A stretch of 64,000 bases of DNA from Symsagittifera roscoffensis (GCF_963678635.1 NC_087067.1:30170401-30234400), one strand, 5' to 3'. Shown: positions 21,195 through 32,331, numbered from the stretch's first letter. Numbers and translations are program-made. The notes: generated from the sequence alone by a model not told the origin.

Positions 21195-21203
21195 AACAAC
21201 AAT

Positions 21204-24200
21204 ATGGCTAATGTGCATTCATTATCTCTCCCTGACGTAAACAGTCTGTCATTTGGCTCATCTTTTCAAGCTTTTCTGGAGTTAGACTCCACATTAATAC
21301 ACTTCGACCCAGTCCGCGAATGGCTGATAAACCACGAAGAATATGCAAAGTATTTCAACACAGATGAATTCGCAAATCAGAAACCAATGGAAGTTAATCG
21401 AATACTCTGTCGCGCAATATACCTTCTTGTGGAATTCGTGAAATCCGAGCAGAATGAAAACGAAGAATCAAAGTCAACTCGTACTGGGTTCCCGTTTAGG
21501 CTTTTTATCGATTTCAAGCCAGACGGTGCTTTGTGTTACATCTTGGCAGAAATGTTTGCCTTCAAGTTCGAAAAGGGATGGACAATATTTGACTTGGGTG
21601 CTGTTTCGAAGAGACCGGACACATTGTTATTACTAACCAGAATCGAGAAGTGTTTGATTGATCAGAGTTTGTTCATAATTCCTAGAGTATTTTTCGCACC
21701 TGATGTTACGCATGCACTAAAAGAGCGATTATTAAAAAGTGTGAAAGAGCATAACGGTGTCATTGTAGAAAGCGAAGCTCTAGCCTCGCATATTGTACAT
21801 GAGCAGAAAGCACTTATTCATGAATCAAAAGAAATTTTGGAAGCTAAAGGTCGCATCATTTTCAGCTCCAAAGAAGTTAATTTAATTCATCAAGTTTTCA
21901 AACCGGAAAGTTACATGTTTTGGGTGCCCAACGACAATAAGTCTGAAACCCAAGAAAATATCAATTTGAATTCTATCAATTGTGTTGCCAAATACCATGT
22001 TGATTATAATTGGTTAATAAGTTCAGACTATAGCAATGAGTGGGTTTCAGAGTTCGATTATATTACGAAGGAAGATAATACGAAAGAGTATATTGATTTT
22101 TCATCCAAAGTGTTTGATTTAACAAGAGAAACAACCAGATCACCTGTGACAGCAGATGTTGAACCTTCTGAAAGCAATTCTCAACCAACTGGTGAAATTG
22201 AGAGAAAAGATAATTCAGAAAGAGAAATTGTAGTTGAAATTCCAGAACCGTCAAATAATGTTCAGATAGTCACCAGTCCTAGTGCAATGCAGCCCATGGT
22301 CCAAGCTAATGTAGAATTGATTGACATGGATTCGGGTCCTACAGATCCGAAACGTGTTAAATTATGTCTAAGCACAACTGAGCCGACGTCTAAAATAGCC
22401 GACCAGACTTTTCACATTATTATACCGTCTTACAGTGCATGGTTTGATTATAAGTCGATTCATGAAATCGAAAAAAGAGCAATACCGGAATTTTTCATCG
22501 ATGAAGAAAGTGAAGTTAAGTCCCCAGAGAAATATTTGTACATGCGAAATTTTATGATAGATAGCTATAGGATAAACCCTTTTGTATACTTAACTCTGAC
22601 ATCGGTTAGACGGAATCTGACAGGTGATGTTTGTACAGTGTTTCGCGTTCACGCTTTTTTGCAGCAATGGGGTCTGATCAACTACCAATGTGATTTGGAA
22701 CCTAAATTATCACAAGATAATGCACGGCGATTGGCTAATCCGGCGACCTATCATGTATTTGGAAATATAAAACAACAAGTAGACGAAGCTGGAAATGAGC
22801 AAAGCTCTCCTTCAACAGTACCGGAGGTCAAAGCGAATATAAAACCAATTCAAATTGTACGCAGTCTCAATGCAACTGAGAGAATAGCTAAATTTGATGG
22901 TTTTGGAACCGCAAAATCGGAAGAAACTTCAGAAGAAGCCAAAACCCTTCACAACTTTGGACTACATGCTGACTTGCATTCGTCTAAAAAGAAGAGTCAA
23001 AATATGAAAAGTGGAGCTGCTGCGTCGAGCAGTAATGCAGTTCCTGGAAGCGATTGGACGCAAACAGAGGTTTTCCTGCTTCTGGAGGGAATTCAGATTT
23101 ACGAGGAAGATTGGGAGAAAATTTCGGAGCATGTTGGAACAAAGACTTCAGAACAATGTATAACTCAGTTTCTAAAATTACCGATTGAAGATTCTTTCAT
23201 AACAGGGTCCAAAACTAGCGAATACTTGTCGAAGTTTGACCAGGTACCGTTTGCAAGTAATCCGAATCCAGTAATGACAACAATAGCGTTTCTGGCGCGC
23301 GAAGTAGATCCAAGATTAGCAGCGGAAGCTGCAAAAGGAGCTCTAGATAAGCTAAGTCGATTGGCCACGAAGAAGGCAATTGAATCTGCGTTACGCAATG
23401 AAGAATCAGAGCTACACAATGAAGAAGTAGCTACGGTTGTTACTCCATCGCACAGTGGAGCGCAGTCATCGAGCGTCTACTCGGAAAACGATGACGCAAT
23501 CTCCAGTTCGGCAGTTTCCGGTCAAGATTTTAGCGATGATGTCAGTTGCAACAAGGAAAATATTGACATAACTGCATCTACTTTGAATAACGGTGAAATT
23601 TCATCAGTCGAAGGCGCTCCCCCCGAAGTGAGCCAAACATCAGTTTTAAATGACAGTGAACATGTTGTGTCAAACGAAGAGTACAATCTGAATTGCGAGG
23701 AACATGCAGCAATGACCAACTTTGCGCCAACTATGCAAAGTTTGCGAGATGCTATTGACGAATATGAAAGATTGGTCATAAATAACGATGAAGTCAATAA
23801 TGAAACAACTGAAGACGGAAGTCAAGGCGCTAATGCTTCAGAAATGATGAGCTTCGAACTGATGGAAGCCATTCATAATCAGCCCATTGATAGACAGATG
23901 TCACTTTTAGCTACTGAAGCTGCGCTAAAAACGTCGGCACAAAAAGCAAATCAGCTTCGATCTTTAGTTGAGAGACGAATACGTGTTGCTGTTGTTTCTT
24001 TAGTTGAGACGCAAGTAAAGAAGTTGGAGTTAAAAATGAAACATTTTGAAGAATTGGAGGCCATTTTGGAGAAGGAAAGGTCAGAGTATGAGATGAAAAG
24101 GAAGGCAGTTTCGGAGGAAAGATTAAAGTATGTTTCGGAGCAGAATGAAATAATGGCCGAGTTACAACAGAAAGCTGTACAAGAACAGCAACAAATGGCA

Positions 24201-24260
24201 CTGGACGACCAGGTCATGCAATACTACCAGAATGGCCAAGACTCGAATGTAAATACATAA
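21204..24260 (+). CDS. SMARCC/Swi3/Moira-type SWI/SNF subunit, 1018 residues, single exon
   Basis: Core scaffold subunit of SWI/SNF (BAF/Brahma) chromatin remodellers, acting in the nucleus. Domains in order: SMARCC N-terminal module (about 20-300, with FDLGAVSKRPDTLLLLTRI and MFWVPND); SWIRM (about 400-490: IIIPSYSAWFDYKSIHEIEK, RVHAFLQQWGLINYQ); SANT (about 614-665: DWTQTEVFLLLEGIQIY, DWEKISEHVGTKTSEQCI); the short conserved NPVMTTIAFLAREVDPRLA segment (about 687-706); an acidic Ser-rich stretch; and a C-terminal coiled coil (about 900-990) for dimerisation. The ATG lies 10 nt after ATTTCAG, so a 5' UTR intron or a trans-splice acceptor is possible. No intron interrupts the coding region, unusual for an animal SMARCC, and the frame is intact. 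It has a partial 3' duplicate downstream and two dispersed fragments further on. Confidence 0.93.
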   Translation: MANVHSLSLPDVNSLSFGSSFQAFLELDSTLIHFDPVREWLINHEEYAKYFNTDEFANQKPMEVNRILCRAIYLLVEFVKSEQNENEESKSTRTGFPFRLFIDFKPDGALCYILAEMFAFKFEKGWTIFDLGAVSKRPDTLLLLTRIEKCLIDQSLFIIPRVFFAPDVTHALKERLLKSVKEHNGVIVESEALASHIVHEQKALIHESKEILEAKGRIIFSSKEVNLIHQVFKPESYMFWVPNDNKSETQENINLNSINCVAKYHVDYNWLISSDYSNEWVSEFDYITKEDNTKEYIDFSSKVFDLTRETTRSPVTADVEPSESNSQPTGEIERKDNSEREIVVEIPEPSNNVQIVTSPSAMQPMVQANVELIDMDSGPTDPKRVKLCLSTTEPTSKIADQTFHIIIPSYSAWFDYKSIHEIEKRAIPEFFIDEESEVKSPEKYLYMRNFMIDSYRINPFVYLTLTSVRRNLTGDVCTVFRVHAFLQQWGLINYQCDLEPKLSQDNARRLANPATYHVFGNIKQQVDEAGNEQSSPSTVPEVKANIKPIQIVRSLNATERIAKFDGFGTAKSEETSEEAKTLHNFGLHADLHSSKKKSQNMKSGAAASSSNAVPGSDWTQTEVFLLLEGIQIYEEDWEKISEHVGTKTSEQCITQFLKLPIEDSFITGSKTSEYLSKFDQVPFASNPNPVMTTIAFLAREVDPRLAAEAAKGALDKLSRLATKKAIESALRNEESELHNEEVATVVTPSHSGAQSSSVYSENDDAISSSAVSGQDFSDDVSCNKENIDITASTLNNGEISSVEGAPPEVSQTSVLNDSEHVVSNEEYNLNCEEHAAMTNFAPTMQSLRDAIDEYERLVINNDEVNNETTEDGSQGANASEMMSFELMEAIHNQPIDRQMSLLATEAALKTSAQKANQLRSLVERRIRVAVVSLVETQVKKLELKMKHFEELEAILEKERSEYEMKRKAVSEERLKYVSEQNEIMAELQQKAVQEQQQMALDDQVMQYYQNGQDSNVNT

Positions 24261-24623
24261 AATAAAAACTATATTGATTTTTTTTGTTTTTATGCTTCAA
24301 TTTCCATTGAAATGGTTTTACAAGTGAAGTTTTGTAATAGCATGTCATAAGTGCCATAAGCCAAATTAGTTATTTTGTTTTGAATGAAATTTATTTATTT
24401 GTAGATTGTAGTAATATAAATCAGAATCGATTTTTTTCTCAGCAGACATCAGATTGCTGCTTTTTTGAATCTCAGAGTTCACCGTGCAATAGTCGGAGGT
24501 GTAAAGGGAGCAGCACGAATAGGAAGCTTCTAGGACCAGGTAACAATAGCTTAACAAAGAAAAAAATCACTTCATGCCAAAAATAATGTGATTTTATGCA
24601 AAATACTGCGATGCATAAGATAC
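24089..24623 (+). repeat. tandem duplication unit 1 (SMARCC 3' end plus flank)
   Basis: About 535-bp segment starting TGAGATGAAAAGG inside the last coiled coil of SMARCC. It includes the stop and 3' flank and ends GCATAAGATAC. It is followed directly by a near-identical second unit. Confidence 0.9.
24261..24266 (+). terminator. polyadenylation signal of SMARCC
   Basis: AATAAA directly abuts the TAA stop (24,258-24,260), followed by a T run. The signal is repeated in the duplicate near 24,795. Confidence 0.6.
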
Positions 24624-25158
24624 TGAGATGAAAAGGAAGGCAGTTTTGGAGGAAAGATTAAAGTATGTTTCGGAGCAGAATGAAATAATGGCCGAGTTAC
24701 AACAGAAAGCTGTACAAGAACAGCAACAAATGGCACTCGACGACCAGGTCATGCAATACTACCAGAATGGCCAAGACTCGAATGTAAATACAAAATAAAA
24801 ACTATATTGATTTTTTTGTTTTTATGCTTCAGTTTCCATTGAAATGGTTTTACAAGTGAAGTTTTGTAGTAGCATGTCATTAGTGCCATATGCCAAATTA
24901 GTTATTTTGTTTTGAATGAAATTTATTTATTTGTAGATTGTAGTAATATAAATCAGAATCGATTTTTTTCTCAGCAGACATCAGATTGCTGCTTTTTTCA
25001 ATCTCAGAGTTCACCGTGCAATAGTCGGAGGTGTAAATGCAGCAGCACGAATAGGAAGCTTCTAGGACCAGGTAACAATAGCTTAACAAAGAAAAAAATC
25101 ACTTCATGCCAAAAATAATGTGATTTTATGCAAAATACTGCGATGCATAAGATACTCA
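24624..25158 (+). pseudogene. tandem duplicate of SMARCC 3' end
   Basis: Near-identical second unit (offset 532-535 bp). It keeps the last ~55 codons of SMARCC in frame with each other but has no start. A 2-bp loss at the ACATAAAAT site changes the original stop context. The same small ORFs occur on both strands of each unit because the units are duplicates. A 64-nt piece in each unit (AG at 24,476, donor-like GTAACA at 24,541) looks exon-like. Confidence 0.85.
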
Positions 25159-25349
25159 AAAATGTTAAAATAAGTAAATAAGTTTTTTTTAATGCAGACT
25201 GATTCTTGACTGAAATGCAGCGTGACATGATACAGTGCTGATTCAAATTATCCAGACATCGATCAAAATTAGAAATTTTAACCGCATTTTTCTTACATTT
25301 GTTTGATATAAGACAAAAATGAAGCGGTCAAATATTTCTAAGCAGTTTA

Positions 25350-27660
25350 TTACGCTTGCGATTATCAAGCGTTATCAAATCGGAATGGAAAATTTTTATG
25401 GGTTTAACTAGTTAAACAAAATGAGTTGAATCAAATTTGAATTTTCAAGAAATTGAGCATGCCAGCTGCATGACATGATCAATTTCATGAAAGTTAAAGT
25501 TCAGCAATTGGGTGGGTACTAGTTACTACAAGTTAGTTTCAGGGGGACTTTAAACTTATAAAGTTTTTTTTTTTTACAAAATCTGTTTTTTTTGGCTCAA
25601 CTGGTGGCTGTTCAAAAATTGTCGGCCTTGTTTCCGCTTCGTAGGCTTTTCAGTTGTTTATTTGAATTTCAAATATCTTGCTTGGCATGCTTTCGGAAGT
25701 CCTGTTTGATAAAAAGAATTTTTATGAACGCGTACGGGATTGGTTTTTTTGTTTTATTTTTTGAGATGCTTTGGAAAATTTTTTTCACTTTGTATTTTAA
25801 GTTTTTTCTCAAAAATCCTACCGATTTTCAAAAATAGGGTATGAATTGAAAGACTGCTTACTCGACTGTGTGGCTGTATATTCCCATAGTCTTTTTCTAT
25901 TGACCACTCTGTCTATAGCCTTCGAAACAGTCTGTGGGGTAATATTTGACCCATATTTTTTTTCGTTTTCTCGAAAACTGCCATCTCAAACCTGAAGTTT
26001 TGCTTTCAATGAGCCGCTCATACATGAAAAATTCCCTGTATAAGCGGCTGAGCTCACACTTTTGAAGTGCAAAAAAATTATGGCCCTTGGATAAGTCAAA
26101 TTTTTGATTTTTGACCGTTTTGTGAATCATATCGATTTTTCTCGAAAACTAGCCTCTCATATCCGAAATTGTGGGTTCAATAGAGATAACTGGTAGTGAG
26201 TAGCTGCTCTGTAATAGCGATGAGTCAAATGTTTGATTTTTTGACAGTTATATGTAATTTTTGGACTTTTCGAGAGAACTACTCTGCCAAACCTGGGCTT
26301 TTGGGTTCAGTTGAAATAACAGGTTGGCTGAATCTCTTCTGCATAAGTGGCAACGAGCAAATCTTTTAAAACAAAAAGCAGTGATTCTTGGAATTGTCAA
26401 CAATCTGATTTGTTGACCTTTCTGGAATTTTCTTGATTACTATCCTGCCAAATCTGATATCATAGGTTTGATCGACACAACAGGTTGTTGGAAGATTACC
26501 TTTGTAATTTGATACGCCCAGTTGGTTTTGAAAAAAGTTATTGCCGTCAAATAAGTGGAAGTTTTGAACTTTGACCGTTTTATGGAAGTTTTGTGACTTT
26601 ACTCGATTATTATCCTGCCAATTCTCAGGTTAAGTGTTCAATCGAGGAGGACCTCGATTATGGGAATTTTCTCTACTTTACGTGCCACGGTTTGCTTTTC
26701 GCAGAAAAAAACTACTGTTTTCAGAATGTTAAGTTTTAGGAAAGAAACTTTTTGAATTGTCTTAAAAACTACCCTATCAAATCTTCTCGAAAACTACAAT
26801 GCTCTATCTGAGATTTCAAGTTTAAGTGAAAAAAAAAGCTTTGTGGGAAGTTCCTTTTCTTATGCGACTATTCCCAAACTTTTCTGACACCAAAAGTTTT
26901 GGCACTCGGAAATGTCAAAATTTTGATTTTATGACGGTTTCTTTGAAACTTCTATACTTTTCTCGAGACCTACCTGGCCAATCCTGGATTTTGAGTTTAA
27001 TCGAAAATGCAAGTTGGGTGAATCTGTCCCGCATAGCGGCTACACTCCTTTTTTTTTAAACAAGCTATGTCAATTTTCTAATTTGTTGACCATTTTTTGG
27101 ACTTTTTGCGATAATTACACTGCAAAGTCTGTTATCATTGGTTTAAACGACAGAACAGGCTGTTAGAAGCTTACCTATATAAATTGCTACGCACAATAAC
27201 GTTCAGAAAAGAGTCATGGCATTCAAAAAAGGTAAAGTTTTGAAAGTTTGACCGTTTTGGAAGTTCGAAAATTACCGTGCCAAATGATTTGCCTTTAGCT
27301 AAAATCAGTTACAGGTTTAGGAAAGTCAAAATGTTGAACTTCGAACGTTTTTTAGAAACTTATTCATTTTCTTAAAAACTACCCAATCATATCTGAGATG
27401 AAAGATTCAATCGAATGAAATAGTTCCGGGAATTTTTCCTGTAGAAGAAACCGTTATTTCCTAATTTTTTGGAAGAAAAAGGTTGTTTTTGGGAAAAATC
27501 CAAAATTTCACAAGTTTTCACTCTTTTCACTAATTTTATTAAAGAAACAATTAGGGTTTTGAGCAAAGTCCAAGTTTTTAAATTAGGCATTTTGTCCCGC
27601 ATCAGTATAACAAACTCAAAAACAATCAACACGTACCTCGAGCTTTAGCTGGGCCTTAGT
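25350..27660. repeat. higher-order repeat array H, copy 2
   Basis: Longer counterpart of 12.83-14.23 kb with the same monomer order (CTGCCAAACCTGGG near 26,284; CTGCCAAATCTGATA near 26,451; CTGCCAATTCTCAGG near 26,613; CTATCAAATCTTC near 26,774). It adds extra monomers before and after. The right end is CAAAGTCCAAGTTT..CTGGGCCTTAG. No coding. Confidence 0.65.
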
Positions 27661-28110
27661 TTCCTTTATCGACACATATAAAAATTGTTGTTAATCTATT
27701 TTTTTTTCAACAAATTTCAATGTTTTTCGACTCGTGCTTTCTTAGTGATTGTGTTGGATCACAAGTGGTGAGAAGCTCCGCTTCGCTTCTGTGTAGTCAC
27801 AAATCTGCGTTTTTGCGTTTAATCGAATTTACAGGCTGTGCAAATCTCTTCTGTAAAAGCATCTTTACTTAAATGTTTTTACACTTTACCCAAATGTTTT
27901 TCACAAAATGCAATGATTCTTGGAAACTTTCAAGTTTATGATTTTTTGAGCGTTTTTGGATCTCTATTGTTTGCTCGATAACCATCCTGACAAATCTGAT
28001 ATGAAAAATGACTTGAAAGAACAGTTTGTTGAAAGCTTTCCTTTATAGATGGCTATGATTAATTGTTTCAGAAATCAGTAGTTGCCTTTAAAAAATTCAA
28101 TGAATCAAAA
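27310..28110 (+). repeat. segmental duplication D1, copy 1
   Basis: Near-identical to 29,195-29,990 (offset about 1886 bp): GGTTGTTTTTGGGAAAAATC at 27,480 and 29,366, and the CTCGAGCTTTAGCTGGGCC and GAGAAGCTCCGCT blocks. Confidence 0.8.
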
Positions 28111-28189
28111 CATCTGTTTTATCGGTGTTAAATTGATAACTAAATGACCACATGGAACAAATATTGCATCTTGGTACCACCCTTTGAAC

Positions 28190-28320
28190 CAAAAGGTCGA
28201 ATCATTATCAGATCCATTAAAGTTTCAAACCGAAAAGTTTCATGTTTTGTGTGCCCAAGGACAATGAGTCTGAAACCCAAGAACTTATCAATTTGAATTC
28301 TATTAACTGTGTTGCCGAAT
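28190..28320 (+). pseudogene. SMARCC coding fragment in repeat, copy A
   Basis: Matches SMARCC coding positions about 21,840-21,994 with a ~20-bp internal gap: AAAAGGTCGAATCATTATCA, GTTTCAAACCG, CATGTTTTGTGTGCCCAA, GAGTCTGAAACCCAAGAA, TATCAATTTGAATTCTAT and TGTGTTGCC. Same strand as the gene; the frame is not kept open. Confidence 0.85.
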
Positions 28321-29194
28321 GGAAAGAACCGGTAGGAAGAATTTTTCCTACAGAAGTAGTCTTTCACAATATAAATTGAGTGGCCACCACTGCCAAATCT
28401 GGAATTTTTGGTAATCGAAATTACAGGTTTGACGAATCTTTTCTGCACAAGCGGCCACTAGCAATTTTTTTAATACAAAATCTATTGTTCTCAGATTTTT
28501 CCCGACTTTTGTCAATTTTACCAGAAAATTCCTTCTCAAATCTGAGATTTTATGCCAGTCGGAAGAATGGGTGGCAAGAAGCTCCCTTGAATGCTTGACT
28601 ACGCCCACAATTTTTTTCTACATAAAAAATTATGGTTCTCGGAAATGTCAAAATTTTTATTTATTGGCCGTTTTTCCAAACTTTTTTATGAGAACTTTCT
28701 TGCCAAAGTTGGGTTTCAGGTTCAGCTGACTTTACAAATTTGACTTTTTCAGTTTTTTGAAACCTCTTGATTTTTCTCGAGAACTACCCTGCCAATCCTG
28801 CGTTTTTGGGTTCAATAGAAAATACAGGTTGGGTGAATCTATCCGGTATAAGCGGCCTCTTATTTTTTTAAAAACAAAAAGCTATGAAATGTCATTTTTC
28901 TGATTTTTTTACCCTGTTTTGGACTTTTCGCAATAACTACCCTGCCAAATCTGATATCATTGGTTTAACTAAAAAAACGATTGTTCGAAGCTTGCCTTTC
29001 TAAATTGCTACACACAATGACACATAGAAAATTTTGTGGTCTTCAAACAGGTGAAAGTCTTGAAACTTTGACTGTTTTGGAAGTTTTTTTTTACTCTGCT
29101 CAAAAATTACGGTGCAAAGTCACAAGTTAAGTTCTCAATCGTCAAACCAGATTTTCGGAATCTTCTCTACTTGCTGTTTTTAGCAAGAATCAGT
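28321..29194. repeat. higher-order repeat array H, copy 3
   Basis: More ~160-bp type monomers (GAGTGGCCACCACTGCCAAA at 28,378; CCTGCCAATCCTGC at 28,790; CCTGCCAAATCTGATATC at 28,941). Confidence 0.55.
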
Positions 29195-29990
29195 TACGGG
29201 TTTAAGAAAGTCAATTTGTTGAAACTTGAACGTTTTTTAGAAACTTATTCATTTTTCTTTAAAACTACCCAATCATATCTGAGATGAAAGATTCAATCGA
29301 AAGAAATGTTCCCGGGAATTGTTCCTGTAGAAGAAGCGTTACTTCTCAATTTTTTGGAAGAAAAAGGTTGTTTTTGGGAAAAATCCAAAATTTCACAAGT
29401 TTTCACTATTTTCACTTATTTTATTAAAGAAACAATTAGGGTTTTGAGCAAAGTCCAAGTTTTTAAATTAGGCATTTGGTCCCGCATCAGTATAACAAAC
29501 TCAAAAACAATCAACACGTACCTCGAGCTTTAGCTGGGCCTTAGTCTCCTTTATCGAGAAATATAAAAATTGTTGTTAATCTATTTTTTTTTTCAACAAA
29601 TTTCATTGTTTTTTGACTCGTGCTTTCTTAGTGATTGTGTTGTATCGCAAGTGGTGAGAAGCTCCGCTTTGCTTCTGTGTAGTCACAAATCTTCGTTTCT
29701 GCGTTTAATCGAAGTTACAGGCTGTGCAAATCTCTTCTGTAAAAGCATCTTTACCTAAATGTTTTTACACTTCACCCAAATGTTTTTCACAAAATGCAAT
29801 GATTCTTGGAAATTTTCAAGTTTATGGTTTTTTGAGCGTTTTTGGATAACTATTGTTTGCTCGATAACCATCCTGCCAAATCTGATATGAAAAATAAATT
29901 GAAAAAACAGTTTGTTGAAAGCCTTCCTTTATAGATGGCTATGATTAATTGTTTTAGAAATCAGTAATTGCCTTTAAAAATTCAATGAAT
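29195..29990 (+). repeat. segmental duplication D1, copy 2
   Basis: Second copy of 27,310-28,110. It is followed by a ~290-bp segment (about 30,003-30,300) absent from the corresponding place in copy 1, after which homology resumes at GGTGTTAAATTGATAA. Confidence 0.8.
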
Positions 29991-30367
29991 TAAAACATCT
30001 TTTTTTAAGCTAGTTCTGAGTTTTTTCGATATTTTACTACATCTTCTTTCCGAAGATCTCGAAACTCTCCTTGCAGCAGATTTACTGGACACTCGCTGAG
30101 TAAATAAATTTAATCTATTGAGCAATTGAGAATAAATTAACTGTGGAGTCTTAGGAAAAACTTTTGAAATTTTGAGAGAAAAGAGACGTTTCCTATACTC
30201 ATTGTCCAAAAAATCGTTTGTCTCTCTTCCAGCGGGTAAAAAAAATTGTTGGAAGTGAACAGTGAACCACCATTGGAACAATATCTAAGTTGATCAACTG
30301 TTTTTGGTGTTAAATTGATAAGTAAATGACCATATCGAACAGATATTGCATATTGCTACCTCGTTTT

Positions 30368-30503
30368 GAAGCAAAAGGTCGATTCATTTGCGGCTCCAAT
30401 AGAAGTTTCAAACCGAAAAGTTGCATGTTTTTGGTGCCCAAGGACAATGAGTCTGAAACCCAAGAAATTATCAATTTGAATTCTAGTAATTGTGTTGCCA
30501 AAT
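30368..30503 (+). pseudogene. SMARCC coding fragment in repeat, copy B
   Basis: Second fragment of the same SMARCC region: GAAGCAAAAGGTCG, CGGCTCCAAT, TTTCAAACCGAAAAGTTGCA, GGTGCCCAAGGACAATGAG, AATTATCAATTTGAATTCTA and GTGTTGCCAAATG. It shares CCGAAAAG and AAGGACAATGAG changes with copy A, so the two fragments descend from one captured piece that later moved within the D1 duplication. Confidence 0.85.
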
Positions 30504-31405
30504 GAAAAAAAACCTGTTGGTAGAAGTTTTCCTACAAAACCAGTCAGTCATATAATAATTTGAGTGGCCACCACTGGCAAACCTGGGTTTTTTGGTAATC
30601 GAAATTACAGGTTTGACAAATCTTTTCTGCACAAGCGGCCACTAGCAATTTTTTTATACAAAATCTATCGTTCTCAGATTTTTTCCGACTTTTGTCAATT
30701 TTACCAGAAAATTCCTTCTCAAATCTGCAAAATTTTTCGTCCTCAGATTTTTTTCCAAATTTGCAAAATCTGCAAAATCTTTCGTCCTCAGATTTTTTTC
30801 CAAATTTTATAAATGTTACCGAAAATTAGCCTCAACTATCTGAAATTTTAGAATCAGTCCGAAGAACGGGTTGCAAAAAGCTCCTTTGCATACGCGACTA
30901 CGCCCACAATGTTTGACAAAAAAAACTTTGGCCCTCGGAAAAGACAAAATTTTGATTTATTGACGGTTTTTTGAAACTTTTTTTATGAGAACTTGCTTGC
31001 CAAAGTTGGGTTTTAGGATCAGCTGACTTTACAGGTTGGGTGAATCTGTTCTGCAAAATCAGCTACGTTCAATTTTTTTTAAACAAAATTATGCTTCTTG
31101 AAAATGTCAATTTTTTGATTTGTTGACCGTTTATTGGACTTTTCTCGAATTATCCTGCCAAATCTGATGTCATAAGATTAGTCGACTCAACAGGTTGTTG
31201 TAAGCTTACCTTTATAATTTGCTAGGCCCAGTTCAGTTTTTTAGAAAAAAAGTTGTGCCTTCAAACAAGTGAATTTTTTAATACTTGACCGTTTTTGGTG
31301 CTAATTCTCAGATTGAGTTTTGAATCGAGATACCCGATTTTGGGAATATTCCCTATATCACCAACCATGACGTGTTTTCAGCTGAAAAAAAATACTTGCT
31401 TTAAG
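30504..31405. repeat. higher-order repeat array H, copy 4
   Basis: Again CCACCACTGGCAAACCTGGG (30,571), TTATCCTGCCAAATCTGATG (31,149) and related monomers. Includes a local ~50-bp triplication of TCCTCAGATTTTTT-type sequence at about 30,674-30,810. Confidence 0.55.
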
Positions 31406-31663
31406 CAGACCTGCTTTCAACAGAAAATGTTCACTCTTCCCACTTTTTTATTAGAAAAACATCTCAGATTTTGGGCAAAGTCCTGTTTTTGAATCTACGC
31501 ATCATAAGTACTTCCAAGTTTAGCTGGGCCTTAAGTGGTTAGCAATTTGTGCCATATTCTCAGACGAGTGCGCGCAGCGCGCGAGCTCAATCGACTTTGA
31601 ACCAGCAACTGCAAGTTTTTAACGTGATGCATTTGGGGGGTATAAAACTAATCTCGCAAAGCT
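31405..31663 (+). repeat. block D2, copy 1
   Basis: Matches 36,080-36,345: CTGCTTTCAACAGAAAA, GGGCAAAGTCCTGTTTTTGA, GTGCGCGCAGCGCGC, CTTTGAACCAGCAACTG. Confidence 0.75.
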
Positions 31664-31849
31664 TACGCTATTTTTTCCTCGTCTTTTTTCCATTGTAACT
31701 TGCTTCCAAAGCAAGGGAAAGGCAAAATTTGGAAGTTCAATTTCCATTCACTTCTCCGCGAAAAATTCCATGTTTGCCCCGGGAGAACTGGGGAATTCGC
31801 AGCACAAAGGATCAAATTTCTAACATTTCTTAAAATATTATTTTTATAT

Positions 31850-31919
31850 CGCACCATAGCTGAGCGTATATCTTTTGGTCCGACACGCTGAATGACCCGG
31901 TTCAAATCGCGATCGGACT
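31850..31919 (+). other. tRNA-like module 1a with pol III A and B boxes
   Basis: A-box TAGCTGAGCG at 31,857 and B-box GGTTCAAATCG at 31,899, 42 nt apart as in a tRNA. The T stem does not pair, so this is tRNA-derived, not a working tRNA. Possible head of a SINE. Confidence 0.35.
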
Positions 31920-32331
31920 CAAAAAAAAAGTTTTCTTCCAAAATGAGTTGATCGAGTGTATCTGTCGCGCTCTCTCAAGCTGAGTAGACAGATATGAATC
32001 TTCTTCGATAACATTTTAAAAAATTAATTACGAAATATATGTTCACTTCGAATCAAAAATGAAACATTCAAATCTCTTAAACCAGAAAAAAAAGCACCTG
32101 CGGGTTTCGGTGATATCACGCATTTGATCAGTTGCTTGGAATTGGAATAAAATGGAGGCTGCTCAGTTTAGTTTTTAAACTCTTATTTTACTCTGATCGG
32201 TTTGAAATTATTAGGTTTTTTCAGTAAACTGGTCTGCGATGTCTTTAAATAATTTAAATCTAAGATTCTATCGTGTAATGTTCATGTGGTTGGATATTTC
32301 AAAAAATGCTATTTCTTAAAATAATTTTTAT

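Noticed and set aside
24366-24586. Overlapping small ORFs on both strands next to SMARCC, repeated at 24.9 kb
   Set aside because: They recur only because the segment is tandemly duplicated.
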